Below are positions 8,005-16,438 of a DNA stretch of 25,797 bases, piece after piece. The DNA is from SMWC01 sp963581225 (GTDB lineage: Bacteria; Pseudomonadota; Gammaproteobacteria; Steroidobacterales; Rariloculaceae). The notes beneath the pieces are model-generated. The model was given only the letters and a program-made list of their open reading frames with translations, did not search any database and was not told the DNA's origin. The stretch is from positions 1-25,797 of the forward strand of contig CAUZMW010000031.1 in NCBI GenBank assembly GCA_963581225.1, read 5' to 3'. Numbering within the stretch: the first letter of the stretch is position 1; each line of letters opens with the position of its first letter. Position numbers and translations under genes: made by a program.

Positions 8005-9912
8005 TTACTCGTCGGACGATCGACGACGACTTAGTGTTTTCAAAGCTGACTGAATCTCATCGAGGATCGCAGGATCGTCAATGGTTGCCGGCATCGTCCA
8101 CGGGTCTTCATCGGCCATCCTGCGCATGACGCCGCGCAAGATTTTCCCCGATCGTGTCTTCGGCAGGCGTGCTACTACGGCGGCGGTCTTGAACGCGGCG
8201 ACGGGGCCGATGCGATCCCTGATTAGGGACACGACTTCGCTGACGATCTCCTGCTCTGGCCGGTCCGTGCCCGAGTTGAGCACAAGCAGTCCGATCGGCA
8301 ACTGACCCTTGAGGTCGTCGTGGACACCGAACACCGCGCACTCGGCGACGTCCGGGTGCGCCGCTAGGACTTCTTCCATAGCGCCGGTCGAAAGCCGATG
8401 ACCCGAAACGTTGATCACGTCGTCCGTTCGCGACATCACGAACACGTAACCGTCATCGTCAATGTAGCCGGCGTCCGCTGTATCGTAGAACCCGGGATAA
8501 CGGGAGTAATACGTATCGCGGCACCGTTCCTTAGCATTCCAGAGCCCTGCGAACGTACCCGGCGGCAACGGCAGCCGGACCGCCAGCGCGCCTATGTCGT
8601 TGCGCGCCGCTTCCGCGCCGCTGCCATCGAGAGCAGTAACCATCACGCCGGGAACCGGCATGCCGGCCGATCCCTCCCGCACCGGTATGTCAGCGATGCC
8701 GATGCAGCAAGCGCAGATCGACCAGCCCGTCTCCGTCTGCCACCAGTGATCGATTACGGGCACATTGAGGTGCGACTGTGCCCACCTGAGCGTTGCAGGA
8801 TCGGTTCGTTCGCCGGCCAGAAACAGAGTACGGAATCCTTCGAGTTGACGAGTTGCGAGGAAGTCGCCGTTTTTATCTTCCTTCTTGATCGCCCTGATTG
8901 CCGTGGGTGCCGTGAACAGTACGTTGACGGCGTGATTTTCGATAACCTGCCAGAACGCTCCGGGATCCGGTGTGCCCACGGGTTTTCCTTCGTACAAAAC
9001 GGTCGTATTGCCGTTCAGGAGCGGGCCGTACACGATGTAGGAATGGCCAACGACCCAACCGATGTCCGAGGCTGCCCAGAAAGTCTCCCCGGGCTCTACG
9101 CCGTATATCGCGCGCATGCTCCACTTGAGCGCGACGGCGTGCCCGCCGTTGTCGCGAACGACGCCCTTGGGGCGTCCCGTTGTGCCGGACGTATAGAGAA
9201 TGTAGAGAGGATCGGTCGCGCCGACGGCGACACACCCGACTGGCTCGGCGCCCGCGACCCAGTCTCGCCAGTCGACGTCGCGATCTGGATCAAGATTCGC
9301 CCGTTTCTGCTCTCGTTGCAGGATCACGACGGTCTTCGGTGAGTGCGTCGCAATCTCCAGTGCCCGGTCGAGTAAGGGTTTGTACTCGACGATACGGGCC
9401 GGCTCGACGCCGCAGGAGGCCGAGAGAACGACGCTGGGCTGGCAGTCGTCGATTCGGATCGCGAGCTCATCGGCCGCAAATCCTCCAAATACGACGGAGT
9501 GCACCGCACCGATCCGGGAGCAGGCGAGCATCGCGATGACAGCCTCTGGCACCATCGGCATGTAGATGACGACCGTATTGCCCTTACCGACACCGAGATC
9601 TGATAATGCGCCTGCGACAGTAGCGACTTGCTGCTGGAGTTCCGCGAAAGAGAATCGGAGACAGGACCCGGTGACCGGGCTGTCGTATATCAGAGCGGTC
9701 TGTTCTCCTCGACCCGATTCGACGTGCCTGTCAACGGCGTTGTAGCAGGTGTTGAGTTCACCGCCGGTAAACCAGCGATAGAAGGGCGGGTCCGAGCGAT
9801 CTAGCACCTTATCGTACGGTTTTGACCAGTCGATATCCTCCGCGGCTCTCGCCCAAAAGGACTCCGGATCCTCCAGCGATTCCCTGTAGAGCGTCTCGAA
9901 TTGCTCGGTCAT
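8005..9912 (-). CDS. prpE: Propionyl-CoA synthetase (acyl-CoA synthetase)
   Basis: A 635-residue enzyme of the ANL superfamily that should activate propionate to propionyl-CoA through a propionyl-AMP intermediate. Visible motifs are an N-terminal ACAS-type region (FYRWFTGGELNTCYNAVDRH), the adenylate-binding loop YTSGTTGRPKGVV near residue 260, WWQTETGWSI, the hinge and A8 segment SRTDDVINVSGHRLSTGAMEE, and the C-terminal catalytic Lys in KTRSGKILRG. The ATG at 9912 is chosen over upstream codons because GGAGAAAGG precedes it and because the longer frame overlaps prpC. It begins 20 bp after the prpC stop and is the last gene of the operon. Acetate or other short acids may also be accepted. 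Confidence 0.92.
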   Translation of the reverse strand: MTEQFETLYRESLEDPESFWARAAEDIDWSKPYDKVLDRSDPPFYRWFTGGELNTCYNAVDRHVESGRGEQTALIYDSPVTGSCLRFSFAELQQQVATVAGALSDLGVGKGNTVVIYMPMVPEAVIAMLACSRIGAVHSVVFGGFAADELAIRIDDCQPSVVLSASCGVEPARIVEYKPLLDRALEIATHSPKTVVILQREQKRANLDPDRDVDWRDWVAGAEPVGCVAVGATDPLYILYTSGTTGRPKGVVRDNGGHAVALKWSMRAIYGVEPGETFWAASDIGWVVGHSYIVYGPLLNGNTTVLYEGKPVGTPDPGAFWQVIENHAVNVLFTAPTAIRAIKKEDKNGDFLATRQLEGFRTLFLAGERTDPATLRWAQSHLNVPVIDHWWQTETGWSICACCIGIADIPVREGSAGMPVPGVMVTALDGSGAEAARNDIGALAVRLPLPPGTFAGLWNAKERCRDTYYSRYPGFYDTADAGYIDDDGYVFVMSRTDDVINVSGHRLSTGAMEEVLAAHPDVAECAVFGVHDDLKGQLPIGLLVLNSGTDRPEQEIVSEVVSLIRDRIGPVAAFKTAAVVARLPKTRSGKILRGVMRRMADEDPWTMPATIDDPAILDEIQSALKTLSRRRSSDE

Positions 9913-9932
9913 GTGGCCTTTCTCCGCCATTC

Positions 9933-11057
9933 TCAAACACGCTCGGTCAGTGCGATGTACGGCCGTGTGTCCGGGCCCGAGTAATCCGCAGCGGGCCGAA
10001 TGAGTTTGTTGTTGGCGCGTTGCTCCATGATGTGCGCGGCCCAACCCGTGATTCGGGAGCAGACGAAGATTGGCGTGAAGAGATGCGTTGGTATCCCCAT
10101 GAAGCGATAGACCGACGCGCTATAGAAGTCGAGATTGGGAAAGAGGTGCTTCTTCTCCCACATCAGAGTGTCGATAGCTTCCGAGACCGCATACAGCGCG
10201 TCGTCGCCCGAGTCTTCGGAGAGCGTTTTCGACCATGTCTTGATAACCTGATTTCGTGGGTCGGACTCTTTATAAACCGCGTGCCCGAAGCCCATAATTT
10301 TGACCTTCCGTTCGAGCATGTCTGTGACGCCGGCGCGTGCCGCAGCCGCCGAATCAAACTTCTCAATTAGCTCCATAGCCGCTTCGTTCGCGCCGCCGTG
10401 CAGCGGTCCTCTCAGCGTACCGATGGCCCCGGTAACGGCGGAGAAAAGATCCGAGAGCGTCGCCGCGCACACTCTGGCGGTGAACGTCGAGGCATTGAAC
10501 TCGTGTTCCGCGTAGAGAATCAAGGAAACGTCCATTGCGCGGCGGTATAGCTCGCTCGGCGACTCGCCATGCAGCAAGTGCAGGAAGTGACCAGCGGCCG
10601 TCTGTTCGCCAGTCTGTGTCGCGACTCGTTCACCGTTCGTTGCGAAGTGGTGCCAATAGAGCAGCATGCCCGGGAAGGTTGCGATCAGACGGTTGGCTGC
10701 ATCGAGCTGGTGCGAGAAGTCACGCTCGGGCTCGAGTGTGCCAAGCATTGAGCAGCCGGTGCGCAACACGTCCATCGGGTGCGTGTCGGCCGGGATACGC
10801 TCGAGAACTTCGCAGAGCGTCGCGGGCAGCTCCCGCATGTCTCGAATCGTATTCTGGTACGACGTAAGCTCCGTAGCGGTTGGCAGCTCGCCGTATAGTA
10901 GGAGCCATGCTACTTCCTCGAAAGTCGCGAACTCCGCGAGTTCGAGAATGTCATAACCGCGGTAGGTGAGGCCGTAGTCCTCCTGGCCGCATGTAGCGAT
11001 CGCGGTTTCGCCGGCCGACACTCCGCGCAGGCCCGCGTGATTGATTTTCTCGGTCAT
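9933..11057 (-). CDS. prpC: 2-methylcitrate synthase (citrate synthase family)
   Basis: A 374-residue citrate synthase-fold enzyme expected to condense propionyl-CoA with oxaloacetate to 2-methylcitrate. It starts with the PrpC-like GLRGVSAGETAIATCGQE and TYRGYDILELA. The catalytic blocks are GPLHGGANE (His), MGFGHAVYKESDPR (His), and the FYSASVYRFMGIP / SRITGWAAHIMEQ segment. The length fits PrpC rather than the longer citrate synthase GltA. The gene context settles the assignment: its start overlaps the prpB stop in a TAATG junction, with GGGAGAAAG ahead, and prpE follows. Confidence 0.94.
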   Translation of the reverse strand: MTEKINHAGLRGVSAGETAIATCGQEDYGLTYRGYDILELAEFATFEEVAWLLLYGELPTATELTSYQNTIRDMRELPATLCEVLERIPADTHPMDVLRTGCSMLGTLEPERDFSHQLDAANRLIATFPGMLLYWHHFATNGERVATQTGEQTAAGHFLHLLHGESPSELYRRAMDVSLILYAEHEFNASTFTARVCAATLSDLFSAVTGAIGTLRGPLHGGANEAAMELIEKFDSAAAARAGVTDMLERKVKIMGFGHAVYKESDPRNQVIKTWSKTLSEDSGDDALYAVSEAIDTLMWEKKHLFPNLDFYSASVYRFMGIPTHLFTPIFVCSRITGWAAHIMEQRANNKLIRPAADYSGPDTRPYIALTERV

Positions 11058-11932
11058 TATTCTTTCTCCCGGGCGGCGTAGAGTTCGTCCAGCTCTCGCT
11101 CGTAGTCGTGGTAGCCGAGGACCTCGTAAAGCTCTTCGCGCGTCTGCATGGAATCCAGGATCGGTTCCTGTGTGCCTTCCGCGAGTATTGTCTCGTAGAC
11201 TTTGAGAGCGGCTTTACTCATGGCGCGGAACGCCGAGAGCGGATAGAGAGCCATCGCGATTCCGGCAGCGGCGAGTTCGTCGATCGTGAAATATGGCGTT
11301 AACCCGAACTCTGTCAGATTGGCGAGCACGGGTACGTCGACTGCGTCGGTGAATGCCTGGTAATCGTCAAGTGTGTAGAGCGCTTCAGCAAAAATCATGT
11401 CGGCTCCGGCTTCGATATACGCGTGGATGCGGTCGAGCGATGCTTGCTTGCCTTCGTGGGCGAAGGCATCCGTTCGCGCCATGATCACGAAAGCGTCGTC
11501 AGTCCGTGCATTGACGGCCGCCTTAATGCGATCGCACATCTCTTCGGTAGACACCATGGCCTTGTTCGGTCTGTGCCCGCAACGCTTGGCCTGTTCCTGG
11601 TCTTCGAGGTGCATGCCCGCTGCACCCGCTCTGATGAGTTCGCGCGTCGTACGAGCGATATTGAATGCCGTACCCCAGCCCGTATCGGCGTCTACGAGTA
11701 ACGGAAGTTCCGTCGCCGCCGTAATACGTCGCGCGTCCTCGACGACGTCGTTGAGTGTCGTCATGGCGAGGTCCGGCATGCCGAAGGACGCGTTGGCTAC
11801 GCCGGCGCCCGACAGATAGATGGCCCGGAAGCCGCTGCGTTCCGCGAGCAGCGCGAAGTAGGCATTGATCGTTCCCGCAATCTGCAACGGTGTCTGCGAT
11901 CGGAGTGCGTCGCGTAGTGTTTGGTTACTCAT
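11057..11932 (-). CDS. prpB: 2-methylisocitrate lyase
   Basis: A 291-residue member of the isocitrate lyase/PEP mutase superfamily that should split 2-methylisocitrate into pyruvate and succinate. Motifs include SGAGVANASFGMPDLAM, the metal-binding VDADTGWG, MHLEDQEQAKRCGHR with the active-site KRCGH loop, and VIMARTDA. The open frame extends to 12013, but the ATG at 11932 (MSNQTLRDAL) matches the family start and overlaps the gntR stop by 8 bp (GATGAGTAA). No clear ribosome site precedes it, so translational coupling to gntR is likely. Confidence 0.93.
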   Translation of the reverse strand: MSNQTLRDALRSQTPLQIAGTINAYFALLAERSGFRAIYLSGAGVANASFGMPDLAMTTLNDVVEDARRITAATELPLLVDADTGWGTAFNIARTTRELIRAGAAGMHLEDQEQAKRCGHRPNKAMVSTEEMCDRIKAAVNARTDDAFVIMARTDAFAHEGKQASLDRIHAYIEAGADMIFAEALYTLDDYQAFTDAVDVPVLANLTEFGLTPYFTIDELAAAGIAMALYPLSAFRAMSKAALKVYETILAEGTQEPILDSMQTREELYEVLGYHDYERELDELYAAREKE

Positions 11933-12602
11933 CAGTCTGTGCCAGTTGTGCGGCGATGCTTTCGCGAGCGCGGCTGAGATGGCGGCGCATGAGAAGCTCC
12001 GCCAGTTCGCCATCGCGTTCGGCTATGGCGTCCAGAAGACGCCGATGTTCTGTCAATGCTCGCTGTGGGCGCAAGGCAGTCCGACTCGAACGGTAGCGGT
12101 ACATTCGTACGAGGTGATAGAGTTCGCCGCAAAGAAGTGCGATCAACTTTTCGTTGTGGCTAGCCTGGACCACGCGGTAGTGGAAGTCGAGATCGCCTTC
12201 CTGCTGGAAGTACTCGCGCCCTTCACTACGCTGCACGGTAGTCTCATGCTCGTCGAGGAGCGCGCGCAACGCGTCGACTTCGCTTTCGCTCATCCGTTCC
12301 GCCGCAAGCCTTGCGGCCAAACCCTCGAGTGCTTCGCGAACTGCGTACATCTCGATCACTTCCTCGGGGTCGAGCGTAACGACGCGCACACCGGCGTGAG
12401 GAACGTGCCGGACGAGGCCCCGGCCCTCAAGTCGGCGGATCGCCTCTCGGAGCGGTCCGCGGCTGACGTTGTATCGTCGCGCGAGATCCGGCTCGCTGAT
12501 TTTTTCGCCGGCCGCAATCTTTCCCGTGACGATGGCGTCGGTCAGTTCCTCCGTGAGCGTTGTCGCGATCGTCCTCGGGTGCTTGTGAACCTCAGCCGTC
12601 AT
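11925..12602 (-). CDS. GntR family transcriptional regulator (FadR/FCD type)
   Basis: A 225-residue regulator. The winged helix spans about residues 10-75 (ISEPDLARRYNVSRGPLREA, IRRLEGRGLVRHVPHAGVRV). The helical FCD ligand domain spans about 80-215, with the D-x-x-x-H (LDFHYRVVQASHNEKL), EHRRLLDAI and MRRHL positions that usually bind a metal and an organic acid. It is embedded in the prp operon: its start overlaps the prpD stop by 11 bp and its end overlaps prpB. Such FCD regulators often bind TTGT-N2-ACAA palindromes. Two of these lie in front of prpD, so autoregulation of the operon in response to a methylcitrate-cycle intermediate or another acid is a reasonable inference. Confidence 0.9.
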   Translation of the reverse strand: MTAEVHKHPRTIATTLTEELTDAIVTGKIAAGEKISEPDLARRYNVSRGPLREAIRRLEGRGLVRHVPHAGVRVVTLDPEEVIEMYAVREALEGLAARLAAERMSESEVDALRALLDEHETTVQRSEGREYFQQEGDLDFHYRVVQASHNEKLIALLCGELYHLVRMYRYRSSRTALRPQRALTEHRRLLDAIAERDGELAELLMRRHLSRARESIAAQLAQTDE

Positions 12603-14046
12603 CCGTCTTCTCCCAGAGATTCATGAAATCGTCCACGCGCATGGCTTCGAGTTCAGTTTGATCGTTGCACGCTCTCAGGATCGAGTTCACCTGATCTGGC
12701 GAGAAGTGGCTGCGCAGGTTGCGCTCGAACTTCTCACGTAACACAGGCATGCCTTCGGCACGCCGGCGCCGATGGCCGATGGGATAGTCGACTACGGCGC
12801 GATCGGTGCTTGTACCATCCTTGAACTTAATCGTGATCGCGTTACCGATTGCGCGCTTATCGGGATCAAGATAGTCGACGCTAAACTGTTTATTCTCTCT
12901 TACCACCATCTTCTCCCGCAGGGTGTCGATGCGTGGATCCTGTGCGATGTCATCTTCGTAGTCGTCCGCCGTGAGGCGGCCATGTACGAGAGGGATCGCA
13001 ATCATGTATTGAATGCAATGATCCCGGTCCGCAGGGTTAGCAAGTGGTCCCGTCTTGTCGATGATGCGAACTCCAGCATCTTGTGTCTCAATCTCGATCT
13101 CGGCGATGTCGTCCAGTCGGTCTGCGACTTCGTGATGAAGTGTCATAGCGGCCTCGACGGCAGTTTGCGCATGGAACTCCGCCGGAAACGACAGCTTGAA
13201 CAACACGTTCTCCATCACGTAGGAATCGAGCGGGCGCTCGAGCTCGATCGTGTTCCCGTCGAAGAATACGTCCTGAAATCCCCAGGGCCGGGCTGTCAGT
13301 GCGGACGGGTAGCCCATCTCCCCACTAAGAGCCATCAAGGCGAGTCGCACGCCTCTGCTCGTGGCGTCGCCCGCGGCCCAGCTCTTGCGCGAGCCAGTAT
13401 TTGGCGCGTGACGATAGGCTCTAAGCGCGCCGCCGTCGATCCAGGCGTTCGAGACGGCATCGATGATCTGCTCGCGCGTGCCGCCGAGCATACTGGTCGC
13501 GACGGCCGTGGTTGCTATTCGAACGAGTAGCACGTGATCGAGGCCGACACGGTTGAACGCGTGGTTCAATGCCAGCACACCCTGAATTTCGTGTGCCTGG
13601 ATCATGGCCGTTAGCACGTCGCCGACTGTCTTTGTCGGACGTCCCTCCTGGCGGCTCAGATAATCCGCTACCGTGAGGATGCCGCCGAGGTTATCCGACG
13701 GATGTCCCCATTCGGCGGCCAGCCAAGTGTCGTTGAAGTCCAGCCAGCGGATCATTGTGCCGATGTTGAATGCCGCGATAACGGGCTCGAGTTCGAAATT
13801 CGTTCCCGGAACCCTCGCACCCCCCGGCAGCGTAGCTCCCGGGACAACGGGTCCGAGCAGCTTCGTGCAGGCGGGGTAGTTGAGCGCGAGGACGCCGCAC
13901 CCGAGGGTGTCGAGGAGGCAGTAGTACGCCGTCTGGCGAGCGGCCGCGCTATCCGGCTCGAATGCGAGAACGTAGTCCGCAATCTGATTGAATAGCGTAT
14001 CGGGAGCTGGACGATGGGTTTCCCGGGGACCGGTGAAAGTTGTCAT
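12592..14046 (-). CDS. prpD: 2-methylcitrate dehydratase (MmgE/PrpD family)
   Basis: A 484-residue protein covering the whole PrpD family. It has N-terminal IADYVLAFEPDSAAARQTAY and LLDTLGCGVLALNYPAC, then IRWLDFNDTWLAAEWGHPSD, and HRRRRAEGMPVLREKF near the end. The length and the DFNDTWL / EWGHPSDN blocks match true PrpD rather than shorter MmgE relatives. PrpD dehydrates 2-methylcitrate without an iron-sulfur cluster; no acnD or prpF is present, consistent with the PrpD route. It is the first gene of the operon. Its stop lies inside the start of gntR. Confidence 0.93.
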   Translation of the reverse strand: MTTFTGPRETHRPAPDTLFNQIADYVLAFEPDSAAARQTAYYCLLDTLGCGVLALNYPACTKLLGPVVPGATLPGGARVPGTNFELEPVIAAFNIGTMIRWLDFNDTWLAAEWGHPSDNLGGILTVADYLSRQEGRPTKTVGDVLTAMIQAHEIQGVLALNHAFNRVGLDHVLLVRIATTAVATSMLGGTREQIIDAVSNAWIDGGALRAYRHAPNTGSRKSWAAGDATSRGVRLALMALSGEMGYPSALTARPWGFQDVFFDGNTIELERPLDSYVMENVLFKLSFPAEFHAQTAVEAAMTLHHEVADRLDDIAEIEIETQDAGVRIIDKTGPLANPADRDHCIQYMIAIPLVHGRLTADDYEDDIAQDPRIDTLREKMVVRENKQFSVDYLDPDKRAIGNAITIKFKDGTSTDRAVVDYPIGHRRRRAEGMPVLREKFERNLRSHFSPDQVNSILRACNDQTELEAMRVDDFMNLWEKTDDG

Positions 14047-14062
14047 AGCGAGCTATAATCAG

Positions 14063-14078
14063 ATATTGTCGACAATAT
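14063..14078. promoter_or_regulatory. Palindromic operator, probable GntR site upstream of prpD
   Basis: ATATTGTCGACAATAT is a perfect 16-bp palindrome whose core TTGTCGACAA has the TTGT-N2-ACAA form favoured by FadR/FCD-type GntR regulators. It lies 16 bp upstream of the prpD start codon, where a repressor would block transcription or initiation. A TATAAT on the plus strand at 14054-14059 lies just beside it, so it may also touch the divergent gene. Binding by the operon's own GntR protein is inference. Confidence 0.65.
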
Positions 14079-14128
14079 TGCGGTATTCTACGCTGATATT
14101 CAAGAAATTTGAGCGTAAACGTAATTTG

Positions 14129-14138
14129 TTGTAGACAA
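14129..14138. promoter_or_regulatory. Second probable GntR operator (TTGTAGACAA)
   Basis: TTGTAGACAA repeats the TTGT-N2-ACAA pattern of the palindrome at 14063-14078, 56 bp from centre to centre. The two sites sit in the 194-bp gap between the divergent prpD and AraC-type genes. Paired sites of this kind would allow cooperative binding or looping. Confidence 0.5.
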
Positions 14139-14240
14139 TTGGACCACGTGGGAGTGCTGTGTGATCCCGGAATTGCGGGTCGGCGTCATCCCGCCCGTCT
14201 GAGCCTGAGACAGGAAGTGGAACGTCAGAGAACGAAATCG

Positions 14241-15270
14241 GTGCAGAACGTCTCCAACATCTTTACCTCGGCGACATCCGTCGGAGCGTTCATGCGTCGT
14301 CTCTATGAAAATGCTGGACTCGACGTCAAGCCGATCTATCGTTACTACGGGCTTGCTGACGAGCAGTTCGAGATCGAGGGACGATTTCCGCACGAAGCGA
14401 CCAGCCTGGTCTGGCGAGATGTCGAGCGACTAAGCGGCGATAGGCATATTGGGCTTCATCTAGCCGAGCCGCTCAGCTTCTCAGGAATCAATGTTGTCTT
14501 CTATCTAATGCTGTGTAGCGAGACGCTGGGACAGGCACTTCAACAGTTGACCAAGTTCCAACGATTGCTCAGCGATGCGATGCAGCTGAGAGTTACGAAA
14601 GATGATCGTACGGCCATTTTTCATTACGATCTTGTGCCGACGAGTATTCCGCCGACGACGAACCAACTCGACTTCTGGGTCCTGAAGTTCGCAAATCTGT
14701 TCGCCTTTCTCGGCGGAGATGCGTTTGCTCCCACCGAAGTTCATTTCAAGCATGGCAAGGGCAGTCGGGACGACGAGTATCAACGAATTTTTAACTGCAA
14801 GACGAGATTTGATCGTGAGATCAACGCGATAGTTTTTCCCGCGGACCTGTTGAATCTGCGCATTGAGTATGCCAATCTAGACGTGTTCTTCAGCTTACAG
14901 CGGCAGGCGGATAGATTAACTAATCAGATACGGAACGGGAGCTGGAAAGAGAACGTTACACAACGCCTGCTCGCAGAACTTTGTTCCAGTGGTCGTGTGA
15001 GAGGAATGGCCGAACTCGCGCAGCGTATGGCGATCAGTCAACGTACTTTATCACGGCGGCTGGCGGCAGAAGATGTAGGCTTTCATGACATCGCAGACGA
15101 GGTTAGGAGAGAGATCTCCGTTTATCGCCTCACGAACACGGATCTCTTCTATTGCAGAGATCGGATACAGCGTTGGATTCCGCGACACGAGCAGTTTCTA
15201 CAAGGCGTTCAAGAGGTGGAAGGGAGCAACGCCTTTACAGTACCGTCGGAGCGCCAACGGTCCCCACTAG
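14241..15270 (+). pseudogene. AraC family transcriptional regulator with a frameshift
   Basis: The N-terminal part is the arabinose-binding-like domain of the longer AraC family (MRRLYENAGLDVKPIYRYYG onward, about 250 residues). The first DNA-binding helix pair follows (GMAELAQRMAISQRTLSRRL). Near 15140-15150 the frame is lost. The second helix pair, SIAEIGYSVGFRDTSSFYKA followed by FKRWKGATPLQYRR, continues in another frame and ends at a TAG at 15268-15270. The junction reads GATCTCTTCTATTGCA; removing one T restores a normal D-L-S-I-A-E. The GTG at 14241 is preferred because it leaves the usual short lead before the domain; earlier codons would put the operator inside the gene. It is either a real pseudogene or a one-base sequence error. 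It may once have controlled the adjacent dehydrogenase genes. Confidence 0.75.
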
Positions 15271-15376
15271 AAGTCTTGGCTGATGATGCCAACTAGCTGG
15301 CGAATCTGGCCAGTGATTCTCTCGTGGCACAGGCGTAAGCTTCGCTTGGGCCAGCTTGCCCGATACCGGAAGCCAC

Positions 15377-16435
15377 GTGACGTCGATAGCCTCATTCGAG
15401 CTCAAGTATACGCAGTTCCTCGATTCTGAGGGGCGAGAGGTACTGCCGCTTCCCTCTCAGCTTACCGATTCCCAGCTTAGGGAATTCTATCGAGATATGG
15501 TTCTCTGTCGCGCATTCGACAGAAAAGCTGTGGCTCTACAGCGCACTGGCCGTATTAGCACCTATGCTCCGCTTCTGGGCGAGGAAGCGGTGGATGTTGG
15601 TATTGCCCATGCGATGAAAGGCGATGATGTCTTTCTACCGTACTATCGGAATACTGGGACACAAATTCTGCGAGGCGTAACCCTCGTAGAGGAGTTGCTG
15701 TACTACGGCGGAAACGAGCGTGGGAGCGAGTTCTCTCAGCCCGATCAGGATTTTCCGGCGCAGATTAATCTATCGACGCAGACGCCTCATGCCGTTGGTG
15801 TTGCGATGGCAATGAAACTTCGTCGCGAGTCGCGCGTAGCGGTCACCACAATCGGTGACGGAGCCTGCTCGAAAGGTGATTTCTACGAAGCACTGAATCT
15901 AGCTGGTGTGTGGCGGGCACCGGTCCTGTTTGTTGCGATGAACAATCAATGGGCGATCTCCGTGCCGTACAGGTTTCAGACTGCAGCCGCCACGCTCGCT
16001 CAGAAGGCGATCGCAGCCGGTGTCGAGAGCGAACAAGTGGATGGCAATGACGTGATCGCTGTGTACGAACGACTAAATCGCGCTCTCGAGCTAATCCGGA
16101 CAGAGGGTGTTCCCTATCTAGTCGAGCTCAAGACTTATCGACTCGGCGACCATACAACCGCAGACAACGCTAGTCGTTACCGCTCCGATGAAGATGTGAG
16201 TAAGGCATGGCGAAAAGACCCGATCGCCAGACTGCGCACCTATCTCTCTGGCCGATCTCTCTGGGCGAAAGAACAGGAGGAAGCGCTCGTGAGGGATGTC
16301 AATCGTCGGATCGACAGCGCTGTGGAACGCTATTTAGCCATTGGGGCACCGCGTGCAGTAGAGATGATCGACTACCTGTTCGCGGAGTTGCCAGAAGATC
16401 TCAAGCGGCAACGCGCTTTGCTGGAAGAGATGTAA
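15377..16435 (+). CDS. 2-oxoacid dehydrogenase E1 component, alpha subunit
   Basis: A thiamine diphosphate-dependent E1 alpha subunit of 352 residues that decarboxylates a 2-oxoacid and hands the acyl group to lipoyl-E2. The TPP motif starts at GDGACSKGDF and ends about 28 residues later at NN (FVAMNN). Other marks are YTQFLDSEG near the start, GEEAVDVGIAHAM, and the phosphorylation-loop-like YRLGDHTTADNASRYR, closer to branched-chain enzymes than to pyruvate enzymes. A TTG at 15356 opens the same frame, but the GTG at 15377 has GGAAG before it and matches the family start. It begins a three-gene set with E1 beta (4-bp gap) and E2. The exact substrate, pyruvate or branched-chain, is not decided. 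Confidence 0.88.
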   Translation: MTSIASFELKYTQFLDSEGREVLPLPSQLTDSQLREFYRDMVLCRAFDRKAVALQRTGRISTYAPLLGEEAVDVGIAHAMKGDDVFLPYYRNTGTQILRGVTLVEELLYYGGNERGSEFSQPDQDFPAQINLSTQTPHAVGVAMAMKLRRESRVAVTTIGDGACSKGDFYEALNLAGVWRAPVLFVAMNNQWAISVPYRFQTAAATLAQKAIAAGVESEQVDGNDVIAVYERLNRALELIRTEGVPYLVELKTYRLGDHTTADNASRYRSDEDVSKAWRKDPIARLRTYLSGRSLWAKEQEEALVRDVNRRIDSAVERYLAIGAPRAVEMIDYLFAELPEDLKRQRALLEEM

Positions 16436-16438
16436 GTA

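Noticed and set aside
8398..9342. 314-codon plus-strand open frame
   Set aside because: It runs antisense to prpE, has no recognisable domain and reflects the codon bias of the real gene.
11865..12626. 253-codon plus-strand open frame
   Set aside because: Antisense across gntR and the start of prpB; no domain and no ribosome site.
12772..13530. 252-codon plus-strand open frame
   Set aside because: Antisense to prpD, whose family motifs are clear; no domain of its own.
14109..14240. Longer N-terminus for the AraC-type regulator from a TTG
   Set aside because: It would put a GntR operator inside the gene and adds residues not typical of the family.
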